From positions 1-8,565 of the forward strand of contig JACRKM010000117.1 in assembly GCA_016219765.1 (NCBI GenBank): a stretch of DNA of 8,565 nucleotides, in the 5' to 3' direction. Below are positions 1-5,336 of the stretch, piece by piece. Position 1 is the first letter of the stretch. Each line of letters begins with the position of its first letter. The DNA is from Candidatus Woesearchaeota archaeon (GTDB taxonomy: Archaea > Nanobdellota > Nanobdellia > Woesearchaeales > UBA11576). The notes under the pieces are model-generated. The model ran no database searches, was not told the DNA's origin, and saw only the letters and a program-made list of their open reading frames with translations. A program made the position numbers and the translations under genes.

Positions 1-77
1 AGACGCGTTTTTGCACGAGCATTATTCTCTTTTTTGTAACGTGATTCAAATACTCGCATTGACAAATGGAATTCCAT
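1..77 (-). CDS. Partial unidentified gene, N-terminus only
   Basis: The first 25 codons of a minus-strand gene run off the left edge. The protein begins MEFHLSMRVFESRYKKENN and continues NARAKTR, a basic and polar stretch. The start is well supported: GAGGTGAT, a near-perfect archaeal Shine-Dalgarno, lies at 89-82, about five bases before the ATG at 77-75. The gene follows the HD-domain gene on the same strand with a 38-base gap, so the two are probably co-transcribed and this one uses leadered initiation. The reading frame stays open upstream of the ATG into the end of the HD gene, so a frameshifted continuation of that gene is an alternative, but the ribosome site argues for a separate gene. 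There is too little sequence to assign a function. Confidence 0.6.
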   Translation of the reverse strand, partial: MEFHLSMRVFESRYKKENNARAKTR

Positions 78-81
78 TGAA

Positions 82-89
82 ATCACCTC
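82..89 (-). promoter_or_regulatory. Shine-Dalgarno site fixing the start at 77
   Basis: On the minus strand the sequence GAGGTGAT matches the expected complement of the 16S rRNA 3' end. It lies five bases before the ATG. It is the strongest ribosome binding site in the window and is what reveals the short clipped gene at the left edge. Confidence 0.65.
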
Positions 90-115
90 AAAACAAGGTG
101 TGGTAAGAACAAGTA

Positions 116-433
116 TTAAAGACTTACGTCGTTAATTATAGCAACTCCTTTTTTCAATCCCTCTTGCTCAGAATATCTTGCACCTCTTAACTCATGGACT
201 GTTTGGTCTTTTTGTAGTGGTCTTCCAATATCATGCAATCCTGAAGCTAATGAGACTTCTTCTCCAATTAATGGGATATTTGGATATCTCGCAAGAATAT
301 TCCTTACTACCCCTTCTGCTAAATTATATACTTGCCCGATATGTTTTATATAATTATCAGGATCATTAAGATGGTCTGGATTGGCTTCTACTAAATTTCT
401 AGCCCAATTCTGAATTGAATTTTTATCCATCAT
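116..433 (-). CDS. Short HD-domain protein, possibly truncated
   Basis: This 105-residue protein carries the start of an HD-type metal-dependent phosphohydrolase fold. His31 (YIKHIGQV), the His67-Asp68 pair in GLHDIGRP, and a downstream His80 in HELRGARY are visible. HD enzymes hydrolyse phosphoester bonds in nucleotides and signalling molecules; the substrate here cannot be told. Many HD proteins run to roughly 150-200 residues with further helices and a later conserved Asp. This one stops soon after the HELRGARY helix, so it may be truncated, frameshifted near position 118, or a minimal version. A TATA-like TTTTATAT centred near 460 places transcription start at about the ATG, implying a leaderless message, and no Shine-Dalgarno is present. 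A second ATG directly follows the first; either could be used. The gene is distinctly AT-rich compared with the genes to its right, suggesting an accessory or transferred segment. Confidence 0.72.
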   Translation of the reverse strand: MMDKNSIQNWARNLVEANPDHLNDPDNYIKHIGQVYNLAEGVVRNILARYPNIPLIGEEVSLASGLHDIGRPLQKDQTVHELRGARYSEQEGLKKGVAIINDVSL

Positions 434-456
434 ACAACTGATTAGTTTAAAATAGT

Positions 457-464
457 ATATAAAA
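457..464 (-). promoter_or_regulatory. TATA box of the HD-domain gene
   Basis: TTTTATAT on the minus strand, centred about 27 bases before the ATG at 433. The spacing matches archaeal TATA-to-start distance and predicts a leaderless transcript. Confidence 0.5.
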
Positions 465-630
465 TATTCGCTCCATTGCCCAAAATCAATTCAAGCCACG
501 CGGCGCTCTCACTTCCCTTCGTTTCGTTCGGATCACTTAATAACACGGCTGCCGATACGTTTTGCGCTAAGAGTCTGCACTGGTTTGGCATTTATTCTTA
601 GGATTAACTCCACTAACTCGTTCCTTCTCG

Positions 631-660
631 AAGTTTTCGGCGGAAAAACTTTATAAATAA
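631..660 (+). promoter_or_regulatory. BRE/TATA promoter with overlapping inverted repeat
   Basis: A purine-rich BRE (GGAAAAAC) is followed by TTTATAAA at 650-657, centred about 26 bases before the ATG at 680, so the message should be leaderless. A 7-base inverted repeat, AAGTTTT at 631-637 and AAAACTT at 645-651, straddles the BRE and touches the TATA box. A regulator bound there would compete with TFB/TBP. The promoter is well supported by sequence; the operator role is inference. The remaining sequence between 434 and 630 shows no convincing gene. Confidence 0.65.
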
Positions 661-679
661 ACCTCGTTTTTGTGTCGCT

Positions 680-925
680 ATGCCTGTTCAAAAAAAGCAA
701 ACAATGGACAAGAATGCAAGTCCGGCAACACAACTCAAGAAGAAAGACCCCTTTGAAGAGGCTATCGATTACTTGGAAAGCCTTGATGAAGGCTGTGAAA
801 AGCCGGCGATGCAGTATAGTTTTGACACGTGCCAGACCAGCGGGTGCGCGCATCCGGAGCATCGGCCCCAAAAGAGTCAACCAAAAAAGATTCCAGAAAG
901 GTTCAGGAGAAAAAATGAACACTGA
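680..925 (+). CDS. Small acidic/cysteine-containing protein, paralogue 1
   Basis: An 81-residue protein of unknown function. After a basic, polar N-terminus it has a core at residues 22-40 (KDPFEEAIDYLESLDEGCE), then Cys51, Cys56, and a histidine/basic tail (GCAHPEH, then PKKIPERFRRK). The acidic core should be helical; Cys39, Cys51, Cys56, His58 and His61 could bind metal, but no known zinc-finger pattern is met. The next gene encodes the same core, so this is a tandem duplicate. The start at 680 is chosen because the TATA box at 650-657 is spaced for a leaderless message; an internal ATG at 704 is an alternative. Its last 11 bases overlap the next gene, and that gene's Shine-Dalgarno lies inside this one, pointing to translational coupling. 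No family is recognised. Confidence 0.7.
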   Translation: MPVQKKQTMDKNASPATQLKKKDPFEEAIDYLESLDEGCEKPAMQYSFDTCQTSGCAHPEHRPQKSQPKKIPERFRRKNEH

Positions 926-1130
926 AGATCAGCTCATGAAGGGACGACCCATCGTCCGCAGTCAAAGAATCAAGCATCCGGATCGTGAGAAGGATCCGTT
1001 TGATGAGATCATCGAGATCATGGAAGAGTATGACAAGGGATGCGAGCACAAGCCGCTCAAGTACAATGCTGATGATGACCTTGTCTCGTGTTTTTTTCTT
1101 AAGCCTGTTGCATTGGTACACGACTGTTGA
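915..1130 (+). CDS. Small acidic/cysteine-containing protein, paralogue 2
   Basis: A 71-residue protein whose residues 26-44 (KDPFDEIIEIMEEYDKGCE) match the core of the preceding gene position by position, including the KDPF entry and the GCE end. The ATG at 915 is preceded by AGGAGA at 905-910, a good Shine-Dalgarno, and overlaps the end of the first gene by 11 bases, so the pair forms a two-gene operon. The C-terminal tail (SCFFLKPVALVHDC) does not resemble the first protein and begins at a run of seven T at 1091-1097. One extra base in that run would end the protein with a stop at once, so the true end may be earlier, or the run may be part of a T-rich terminator. Cys43, Cys59 and Cys71 are present. 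Function unknown. Confidence 0.65.
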   Translation: MNTEDQLMKGRPIVRSQRIKHPDREKDPFDEIIEIMEEYDKGCEHKPLKYNADDDLVSCFFLKPVALVHDC

Positions 1131-1133
1131 TTT

Positions 1134-1149
1134 GCCGCATCAGAGCGGC
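1134..1149. terminator. Small hairpin between convergent genes
   Basis: GCCGC and GCGGC form a 5-base stem around a 6-base loop, in the 47-base gap between the convergent ends of the small paralogue pair and the flavoprotein gene. It has no T tract on either side, so a termination role is a guess based only on position. Confidence 0.25.
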
Positions 1150-1177
1150 TCACGGATGATCACGCAGAAGCTCATCA

Positions 1178-2158
1178 TTACTCCTTGAAGAAGTTGTTGT
1201 CATGATGTTGCACGTACTCAAACGCCTGCCACGCGCCGTATACTCCTTCTGCCGCGCTGATGATCGCCTGCTTGAACTGCGTATCGCCGCAGTCTCCGGC
1301 AGCGTACAAGCCAGGGACGCTCGTCCGAGCGTAACGGTCGATGATAACTTCGCCGCGTTCATTTAGTTTCGCTCCTGCCTGCTTTGCAAGTTCAGTCACC
1401 GGAACCTGTCCGATCGCCACAAACACGCCCTGCAGTTCAAGCTTGTTTGATCCTTTGTATGGCTTGTCGAGCATGATGTACTCAACGCGATTGTTGCCGT
1501 GAATGGAGACGACGTTTGTCTCGTTGATGAATTCTATATTCGGCATCGCCAGCGCACGCTTAAGGGTGATGGGCTCAGGATGCACTTCCTTTCCGCGGTA
1601 GATCACGTAGACTTTGGCTGCAAACTCTGCAAGAAGCGTTGCTTCTTTTACTGCAGAGTCCGCGCCGCCTACCATCGCAACTGTTTTCTTTTTGAAGAAT
1701 GGAGCGTCGCATGTTGCGCAGTACGAGACGCCTTTGCCGTATAATTCTTTGTTCCCAGGCACTTCAAGCTGACGGTGCTTTGAGCCGGTGCCAATCAGAA
1801 CTGTTTTTGTCTTGTACGTCTCCTCGCGCGCAGTAACGATAAAGATGTTTCCTTTCTTTTCCAGGTTGGTGACTTCGTTCTCGTGGATTTGTACGTTGAA
1901 ATACTTCACGTGTTTTTCTATTTCTTGCATCAGGCCAAGGCCGGTTACAGATGGAAAGCCGGGATAGTTCTCTACTAAATGCGTCGTGATGAGAAGACCG
2001 CCTTTCTCTTTTGCAATGACGCTTGTCTTCATGTTGAAGCGTGCCGCGTAGATTGCCGCGCTGTACGCTGCGGGGCCGCCGCCGATGCAGATGATATCGT
2101 AAAGGTCAGAATTCGCGTTGTTGTTTTTCTTTGCCTCTTCTTTTTTTTTGTTTGCCAA
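1178..2158 (-). CDS. trxB: Thioredoxin-reductase-like flavoprotein lacking NADPH motif
   Basis: A 326-residue pyridine nucleotide-disulfide oxidoreductase of the low-molecular-weight thioredoxin reductase type. In order: a lysine-rich N-terminal extension (residues 1-18), FAD Rossmann motif GGGPAA at 26-31, redox-active Cys147-Ala-Thr-Cys150-Asp, nucleotide-domain motif GGADSA at 164-169, and the FAD-binding GDC at 288-290. The family transfers electrons through FAD and the CxxC pair to thioredoxin. Typical NADPH enzymes carry GGGxxA and HRRxxxR; here these are GGADSA and YRGKEVH (187-193), so the arginines that hold the 2'-phosphate are gone. NADH, another carrier, or ferredoxin may be the donor, which fits the ferredoxin gene 38 bases upstream in the same operon. 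The start is a TTG with GGTG at 2169-2166, seven bases before it; no in-frame ATG lies between it and the FAD motif. Confidence 0.88.
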   Translation of the reverse strand: MANKKKEEAKKNNNANSDLYDIICIGGGPAAYSAAIYAARFNMKTSVIAKEKGGLLITTHLVENYPGFPSVTGLGLMQEIEKHVKYFNVQIHENEVTNLEKKGNIFIVTAREETYKTKTVLIGTGSKHRQLEVPGNKELYGKGVSYCATCDAPFFKKKTVAMVGGADSAVKEATLLAEFAAKVYVIYRGKEVHPEPITLKRALAMPNIEFINETNVVSIHGNNRVEYIMLDKPYKGSNKLELQGVFVAIGQVPVTELAKQAGAKLNERGEVIIDRYARTSVPGLYAAGDCGDTQFKQAIISAAEGVYGAWQAFEYVQHHDNNFFKE

Positions 2159-2196
2159 AAACCCGCACCAATTTTTTGTTATGGCTAAATTTTGTT

Positions 2197-2451
2197 CTAG
2201 ATCTTCTTTTTTCCGTCCTCAAAGATGTGGATGCAATTTACTGGGCAGACTTCGGCAGCTTCCATGTTATTCTTCAGGTCATCAAGCTCCAATTCTTCAA
2301 GGATGATTTCATCACCTTTCTTTGTAGCTTTTGCTCCCTTGATGTCTGATTTGCCATCATCATGCATGTACCAAAATTCTGGCGCGACCGCCGCACAAGC
2401 GCCGCACCCGATACAGGCGGGCCTGTCATGTTCGATTTTGAATTTTGTCAT
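2197..2451 (-). CDS. Monocluster [4Fe-4S] ferredoxin
   Basis: An 84-residue soluble electron carrier. Cys13, Cys16 and Cys19 (CIGCGAC) and Cys69 (VCPVN) provide the four ligands of one [4Fe-4S] cluster; Cys73 is an extra cysteine just after the CP motif. The site of the second, disulfide-forming cysteine found in some archaeal and Thermotoga ferredoxins is alanine here (CAAVAPEF). The region between the two halves is longer than in minimal ferredoxins and rich in charged residues. It is the first gene of a two-gene operon with the thioredoxin-reductase-like protein and is therefore a candidate electron donor to it; the FNR-type enzyme encoded divergently could reduce it. The start at 2451 is preceded by a GTGAT-type ribosome site and a TATA box near 2507. 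Confidence 0.92.
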   Translation of the reverse strand: MTKFKIEHDRPACIGCGACAAVAPEFWYMHDDGKSDIKGAKATKKGDEIILEELELDDLKNNMEAAEVCPVNCIHIFEDGKKKI

Positions 2452-2501
2452 AAACCATCACAGCAGCAGATTGTCGTTCGATTGGCGTTAGATTTTTCAC
2501 T

Positions 2502-2512
2502 GTTTTATAAAG
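2502..2512 (-). promoter_or_regulatory. TATA box of the ferredoxin operon
   Basis: On the minus strand CTTTATAAAAC lies about 55 bases before the ferredoxin ATG. This predicts a leader of about 30 bases that would include the GTGAT ribosome site. The TTTATAAA core is palindromic and could in principle fire in the other direction too. Confidence 0.55.
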
Positions 2513-2606
2513 TTTTCTTTATGAAAAAGCAGAAAAGCAAAGCAGAAGAGCCAAACTATACTATGACCAATACCAGGACCATTTTTCTGATCCAAATTTT
2601 CTGCTT

Positions 2607-2834
2607 TGTTCGATGGGCTATGTAGAAAATAGCGCCGGCACACTCACCACCACCGCCCTTTTGCGAGAGATGGAAAAAAACACGGGCGTACCGACAAGGG
2701 GGATGTCCCATCCGGGGAATGTCGGTCATCAAAGAGCACAGCGTGTATCACGAGCCTGGCGTGGTGGTGAGTGAACGATGCGTCGAGCATCGTGGTGCCG
2801 GCTTGTCAAGACTTTCTACAGAGACTGTTCGATG
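2607..2834. mobile_element. Foldback element A1 with flanking direct repeats
   Basis: A GC-rich structured element of about 210 bases lies between two copies of TGTTCGATG (2607-2615 and 2826-2834). Inside these are inverted repeats TGTAGAAA (2621-2628) and TTTCTACA (2813-2820), each five bases from its direct repeat. Next come a 7-base closing stem (2634-2640 with 2796-2802), a 16-base arm with one bulge (2641-2657 with 2758-2773), and a 6-base hairpin (2776-2792). Enclosed by the long arm is a conserved core with GCGAGAGATGGA at 2663-2674 and the hairpin ACCGACA/TGTCGGT (2690-2696 with 2720-2726). The core is repeated as element A2 at 7071-7320. No transposase is encoded. The right direct repeat ends just before the TATA box of the FNR-type gene. 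It may be a MITE-like element, a structured RNA, or both; the family is not recognised. Confidence 0.7.
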
Positions 2835-2840
2835 ATAACA

Positions 2841-2851
2841 AATAAATATAA
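2841..2851 (+). promoter_or_regulatory. TATA box of the FNR-type gene
   Basis: AATAAATATAA is centred about 25 bases before the ATG at 2871. This supports a leaderless message starting there rather than at the upstream in-frame GTG/ATG codons that fall inside the foldback element. Confidence 0.6.
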
Positions 2852-2870
2852 GCCATTGTCAAAGATCGCT

Positions 2871-3596
2871 ATGAGCATCCCGCCTCGCAAATTCAAGGCA
2901 AGCATTACTGCATTGGTTCAACTTTCACCCACAGTCATTAGTATAACCTTCAAGCCTGTTGATTTCCCGGATTTTACGTTCGAGGCTGGACAGTTTGTGA
3001 TGCTTTCGCTGCCGGATGAGGCTGGCAATGAGAACAAACGTGCCTTTTCGATCGCGTCGCCGCCTCACGAGGCTCCGGAGTTTCGCCTCTGCATAAAAGT
3101 CCATCAGGGCGGAAAGGTCTCGGGCCGCATCGGTTCGGTTCCAGTCGGCGGACTGGTTGACTTCCACGGTCCATTCGGAAAGTTTGTATTGCACAAGCCT
3201 CTTGATAAAGAAACAATGTTTGTTGCTGGAGGAACGGGCATAGCTCCTCTCTACAGCATGATTGCAGATTTGCTCCACACGAATACACAAACTGATATTG
3301 CGCTCTTCTTTAGCTTTCGTGAACCGTATGATTATCTTTATGCTAAGAATCTTGAACAGCTGGCAGACAAACATAGTAATTTTAAAGTATATACAACTCT
3401 GACGTCGCGGACAGCTTCTGTGCCTGGGTGGTGCGGATCGCGTGGAAGGATTTGCGAACTTCTTATGCGGATAATAAAGAGTCCGCGTGATAAGTCAGTG
3501 TACATCTGCGGTCCGAAGGAGTTCATCGACGCGAGCAGGGAAACGCTTGTGCAGATTGGTATTCCTTCTGAGAAAATCTTTGTGGAACAGTGGTAG
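2871..3596 (+). CDS. FAD/NAD(P) oxidoreductase, ferredoxin reductase family
   Basis: A 241-residue enzyme of the ferredoxin-NAD(P)+ reductase fold. The FAD domain shows RAFSIAS at 57-63 (the RxxS flavin motif) and the glycine-rich GGKVSGRIG at 80-88. The NAD(P) domain shows FVAGGTGIAP at 117-126 and YICGPKEF at 211-218. The chain ends in VEQW; a terminal aromatic residue stacking on the flavin is usual in ferredoxin/flavodoxin reductases. No C-terminal [2Fe-2S] domain is present, so it needs a separate partner, and the divergent ferredoxin gene is the obvious candidate. A flavin reductase or a hydrogenase/dehydrogenase diaphorase subunit are alternatives. The ATG at 2871 was chosen over upstream starts because it fits the TATA spacing and because earlier codons lie in element A1 and the promoter. 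Confidence 0.85.
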   Translation: MSIPPRKFKASITALVQLSPTVISITFKPVDFPDFTFEAGQFVMLSLPDEAGNENKRAFSIASPPHEAPEFRLCIKVHQGGKVSGRIGSVPVGGLVDFHGPFGKFVLHKPLDKETMFVAGGTGIAPLYSMIADLLHTNTQTDIALFFSFREPYDYLYAKNLEQLADKHSNFKVYTTLTSRTASVPGWCGSRGRICELLMRIIKSPRDKSVYICGPKEFIDASRETLVQIGIPSEKIFVEQW

Positions 3597-3683
3597 GCGT
3601 TGGTTGCTGATTCCTTATGCGCCTTAATCCTTCTTTTGTCAAAAGCTTTGAGACCACCAGTAAGTTTCAGGCCAGTTGAATTT

Positions 3684-3713
3684 TAGTGCATTAGTAGTGT
3701 GCAATAGTGTGCA
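3684..3713 (+). repeat. Phased direct repeats before the membrane protein gene
   Basis: Three related units, TAGTGCA at 3684 and TAGTGTGCA at 3695 and 3705, begin 10-11 bases apart, one helical turn. They end six bases before the ATG at 3719 and fill the space where a promoter or leader is expected; the preceding TATA candidate (AATTTTAG near 3680) is weak. Spacing on one DNA face suggests binding of a cooperative protein. That reading is inferred. Confidence 0.45.
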
Positions 3714-3718
3714 TTAAA

Positions 3719-4171
3719 ATGGCTGGATTTGATGAATTTGATGAAAAACCATATAAATCCTCCTCTCATAATCCTTCACACAGAAAAAGAGGCAGCGTGT
3801 TACAAATGCAAAAAAAAGATCCTGCATCGCAAACAAGTCTCATTGAGTGCGTCTTTTTTGGCGCTGGAGGAGGCGTAGTGCTCGCGCTCATCGTATTTGC
3901 TCTGGCCAATACGGTAGTTAGATTTGTCATGCCGTTCTTTCTGACGATGTCGAACTTTGGCAACTTTGTCGTCGTATATTTTACGCATCGCGCATATCAT
4001 CCGTTATGGGGCTCGCTTCTGGTGTATGCGCTTGTCGGAGGGCTCATCGGTTTCAGTTACCATCTTACTGAATGCCAGGAAGGAAGCAAGAAGGCAAAAC
4101 ATGATGCGCTTATCAGTATAGGGATTGTTTTGATCGTAAACCTACTCTTGATCATCAGGAATTTCATTTAG
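3719..4171 (+). CDS. Small multi-pass membrane protein, unknown function
   Basis: A 150-residue protein not assigned to a family. The N-terminal 40 residues are hydrophilic (GFDEFDEKP, then basic KSSSHNPSHRKRG) and probably cytoplasmic. Hydrophobic segments follow at about 42-66 (glycine-rich, GAGGG), 68-88, 97-115 and 129-147, giving three or four membrane spans with short loops. The C-terminus ends in RNFI. The ATG at 3719 is preferred; an in-frame GTG at 3707 would add four residues but lies within the phased repeats. There is no Shine-Dalgarno, so leaderless initiation is likely. It stands alone between the FNR-type gene and rps3ae, with 110 and 244 base gaps, and nothing in the context indicates its role. 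Confidence 0.6.
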   Translation: MAGFDEFDEKPYKSSSHNPSHRKRGSVLQMQKKDPASQTSLIECVFFGAGGGVVLALIVFALANTVVRFVMPFFLTMSNFGNFVVVYFTHRAYHPLWGSLLVYALVGGLIGFSYHLTECQEGSKKAKHDALISIGIVLIVNLLLIIRNFI

Positions 4172-4264
4172 CGTTTCTCAGCATCATTTCTTTGGAGAAG
4201 GTATATTCAGTGTCTACGTTGTACGTAGCATTAACTAATGAAGCAGCGGTTGGAGGAAGTTAAT

Positions 4265-4336
4265 TCAGGCAAACACTTTCTTGGCTATTGCCAAGTTAGG
4301 GGTTTATAGGCTATTATTCTGCTATTTCTCAGGCAA
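4265..4336. repeat. Direct repeats around a small hairpin upstream of rps3ae
   Basis: TCAGGCAA occurs at 4265-4272 and 4329-4336. Between them lies a perfect hairpin, CTTGGC-TATT-GCCAAG (4280-4295). The layout echoes the larger foldback elements: direct repeats around a palindrome, ending 16 bases before a TATA box. It shares no core sequence with them. The rest of the 4172-4352 gap shows nothing recognisable. Confidence 0.35.
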
Positions 4337-4352
4337 CATAAACGACCAATAC

Positions 4353-4362
4353 CTTTATAAAT
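4353..4362 (+). promoter_or_regulatory. TATA box of rps3ae
   Basis: CTTTATAAAT places transcription start near 4383, giving a leader of about 33 bases. The leader carries AAAGGA at 4402-4407 as ribosome binding site. Unlike several neighbours, this gene would therefore have a leadered message. Confidence 0.65.
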
Positions 4363-4415
4363 AACCCGTTTCTCCTAATCAGAAACTTCATTATAAAACA
4401 GAAAGGAAATCAATC

Positions 4416-5144
4416 ATGGTAAAAGCACAAGCAAGACTCAAGGTTGCAGACAAGTGGAAGCGCAAAAAATGGTTCTATCTCATCGCTCCTAAGATCTTTG
4501 GGGAACAGGTTGTTGGCGAGACTCCTGCAAATTCTCCGGAGGCAGTCAGGGGACGCACTGTCGAAGTAAATCTCATGATGCTGACGGGCAACATCAAGAC
4601 CCAGAATATTAATGTGACGTTTGAAGTTATGAATGTGCAAGGGGCAAATGCCTACACGGAAGTAAAGCGTTTTGAACTGCAGCAGGCCTCCATTAAGCGC
4701 CGCGTGCGTCGAAGAAAGGACAAGCTTGATGACAGCTTTGTGTGCGTTACAAAAGACAAAAAAGTGATTCGGCTTAAGCCGCTTATTATTACTAACTCGA
4801 AGACAAGCCAGACCATGAAAGCGCGTTTGCGGCGGACTACTATGGCGAATCTACAGCATTCTATCAGCACTGTCGATTATGATACACTGATTATTGACCT
4901 CGTGAACTATAAGCTCCAGAAAGATATCAGAAATATGCTTCACAAGACTTTTCCTGTCAAGGCGTTTGAGATCAGGATACTTGAGACAATGAAGGATGAA
5001 AAGCATAAGCTGGCGTCGCTTCTTGCGAATGCTGCGATGATGAAAGCACCGCCTGAAGCTCGCGTAGAGATCGAAGAGGAAACCTCACAAGCTCCACAAG
5101 AACAAGAGCTTCCGCAGGAACATCTTGAGACACAGGAAGCGTAA
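4416..5144 (+). CDS. rps3ae: 30S ribosomal protein eS1 (S3Ae)
   Basis: A 242-residue archaeal/eukaryotic small-subunit ribosomal protein, absent from bacteria in this form. The N-terminal DKWKRKKWFYLIAPKIFG followed by GETPANSPEAVRGRTVEVNL is the hallmark of the family, and the basic IKRRVRRRKDKLDD (93-106) and VTKDKKVIRLKPL (111-123) blocks follow in the expected order. It sits on the platform of the 30S subunit near the mRNA exit. Archaeal members are usually a little over 200 residues; the extra length here is an acidic, glutamine-rich C-terminal tail (about 213-242, with repeated PQE and QEH-type steps), likely disordered. It stands as a single gene with its own promoter and a leadered start. 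A T-rich stretch right after the stop (5148-5152) could act as terminator and is also the edge of element B. Confidence 0.95.
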   Translation: MVKAQARLKVADKWKRKKWFYLIAPKIFGEQVVGETPANSPEAVRGRTVEVNLMMLTGNIKTQNINVTFEVMNVQGANAYTEVKRFELQQASIKRRVRRRKDKLDDSFVCVTKDKKVIRLKPLIITNSKTSQTMKARLRRTTMANLQHSISTVDYDTLIIDLVNYKLQKDIRNMLHKTFPVKAFEIRILETMKDEKHKLASLLANAAMMKAPPEARVEIEEETSQAPQEQELPQEHLETQEA

Positions 5145-5145
5145 T

Positions 5146-5317
5146 AATTTTTCGTATTTGTTTAGCTAATCGCTCTCACAGCGCCGCCACCGACCTGCGA
5201 GCTGGCAATGAACGGATACGATTTTACAGCTCTTGGAAAACACAGTCCGCTTTCACATACATAGCGAGTGTCGTGGCGGCGCTGTGAGCATAAGAGCTAA
5301 ACAAATATATTTTTTCA
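5146..5317. mobile_element. Foldback element B, diverged member
   Basis: Perfect 13-base inverted repeats TATTTGTTTAGCT (5155-5167) and AGCTAAACAAATA (5295-5307) enclose a second long stem. Left arm GCTCTCACAGCGCCGCCACC (from about 5172) pairs with GGTGGCGGCGCTGTGAGC-type sequence at about 5271-5289, with small bulges. Outside lie imperfect direct repeats (5146-5154 and 5309-5317, 7 of 9 matching; TTTTTC exact). The core resembles A1/A2 only loosely: CCACCG near the start of the arm, then GCGAG, and GTGTCGTGGCGG at the right arm against CTGGCGTGGCGG in A2. A further possible hairpin is GAGCTG/CAGCTC inside. It fills the rps3ae-to-5337 gap and its right inverted repeat overlaps the TATA-like AAATATAT of the next gene. 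No protein is encoded. Confidence 0.6.
5303..5310 (+). promoter_or_regulatory. TATA-like box of the 5337 gene
   Basis: AAATATAT lies about 30 bases before the ATG at 5337 and overlaps the right inverted repeat of element B. The element therefore supplies part of the promoter, or has landed against it. No usable Shine-Dalgarno follows, since TAGGA at 5330 is too close to the ATG. Confidence 0.45.
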
Positions 5318-5336
5318 CATTTGTTGTTCTAGGACC

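Noticed and set aside
533..922. A 129-codon minus-strand ORF.
   Set aside because: It lies antisense to paralogue 1 and its promoter; the plus-strand reading has promoter, ribosome site and a paralogue in its favour.
2521..2625. A 34-codon plus-strand ORF after the palindromic TATA box.
   Set aside because: No ribosome site, TATA-to-ATG spacing too short, and its end lies within the direct repeat and inverted repeat of element A1. A 10-base inverted repeat inside it (CAAAGCAGAA and TTCTGCTTTG) makes structure more likely than coding.
2778..2870. A longer N-terminus for the FNR-type protein from an upstream ATG.
   Set aside because: The added residues are encoded by the element A1 hairpin, its right direct repeat and the TATA region, and resemble no FNR N-terminus.
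3600..3680. A terminator after the FNR-type gene (CTTTTG/CAAAAG at about 3632-3645).
   Set aside because: The two halves leave essentially no loop and no T tract follows, so a functional hairpin is not supported.
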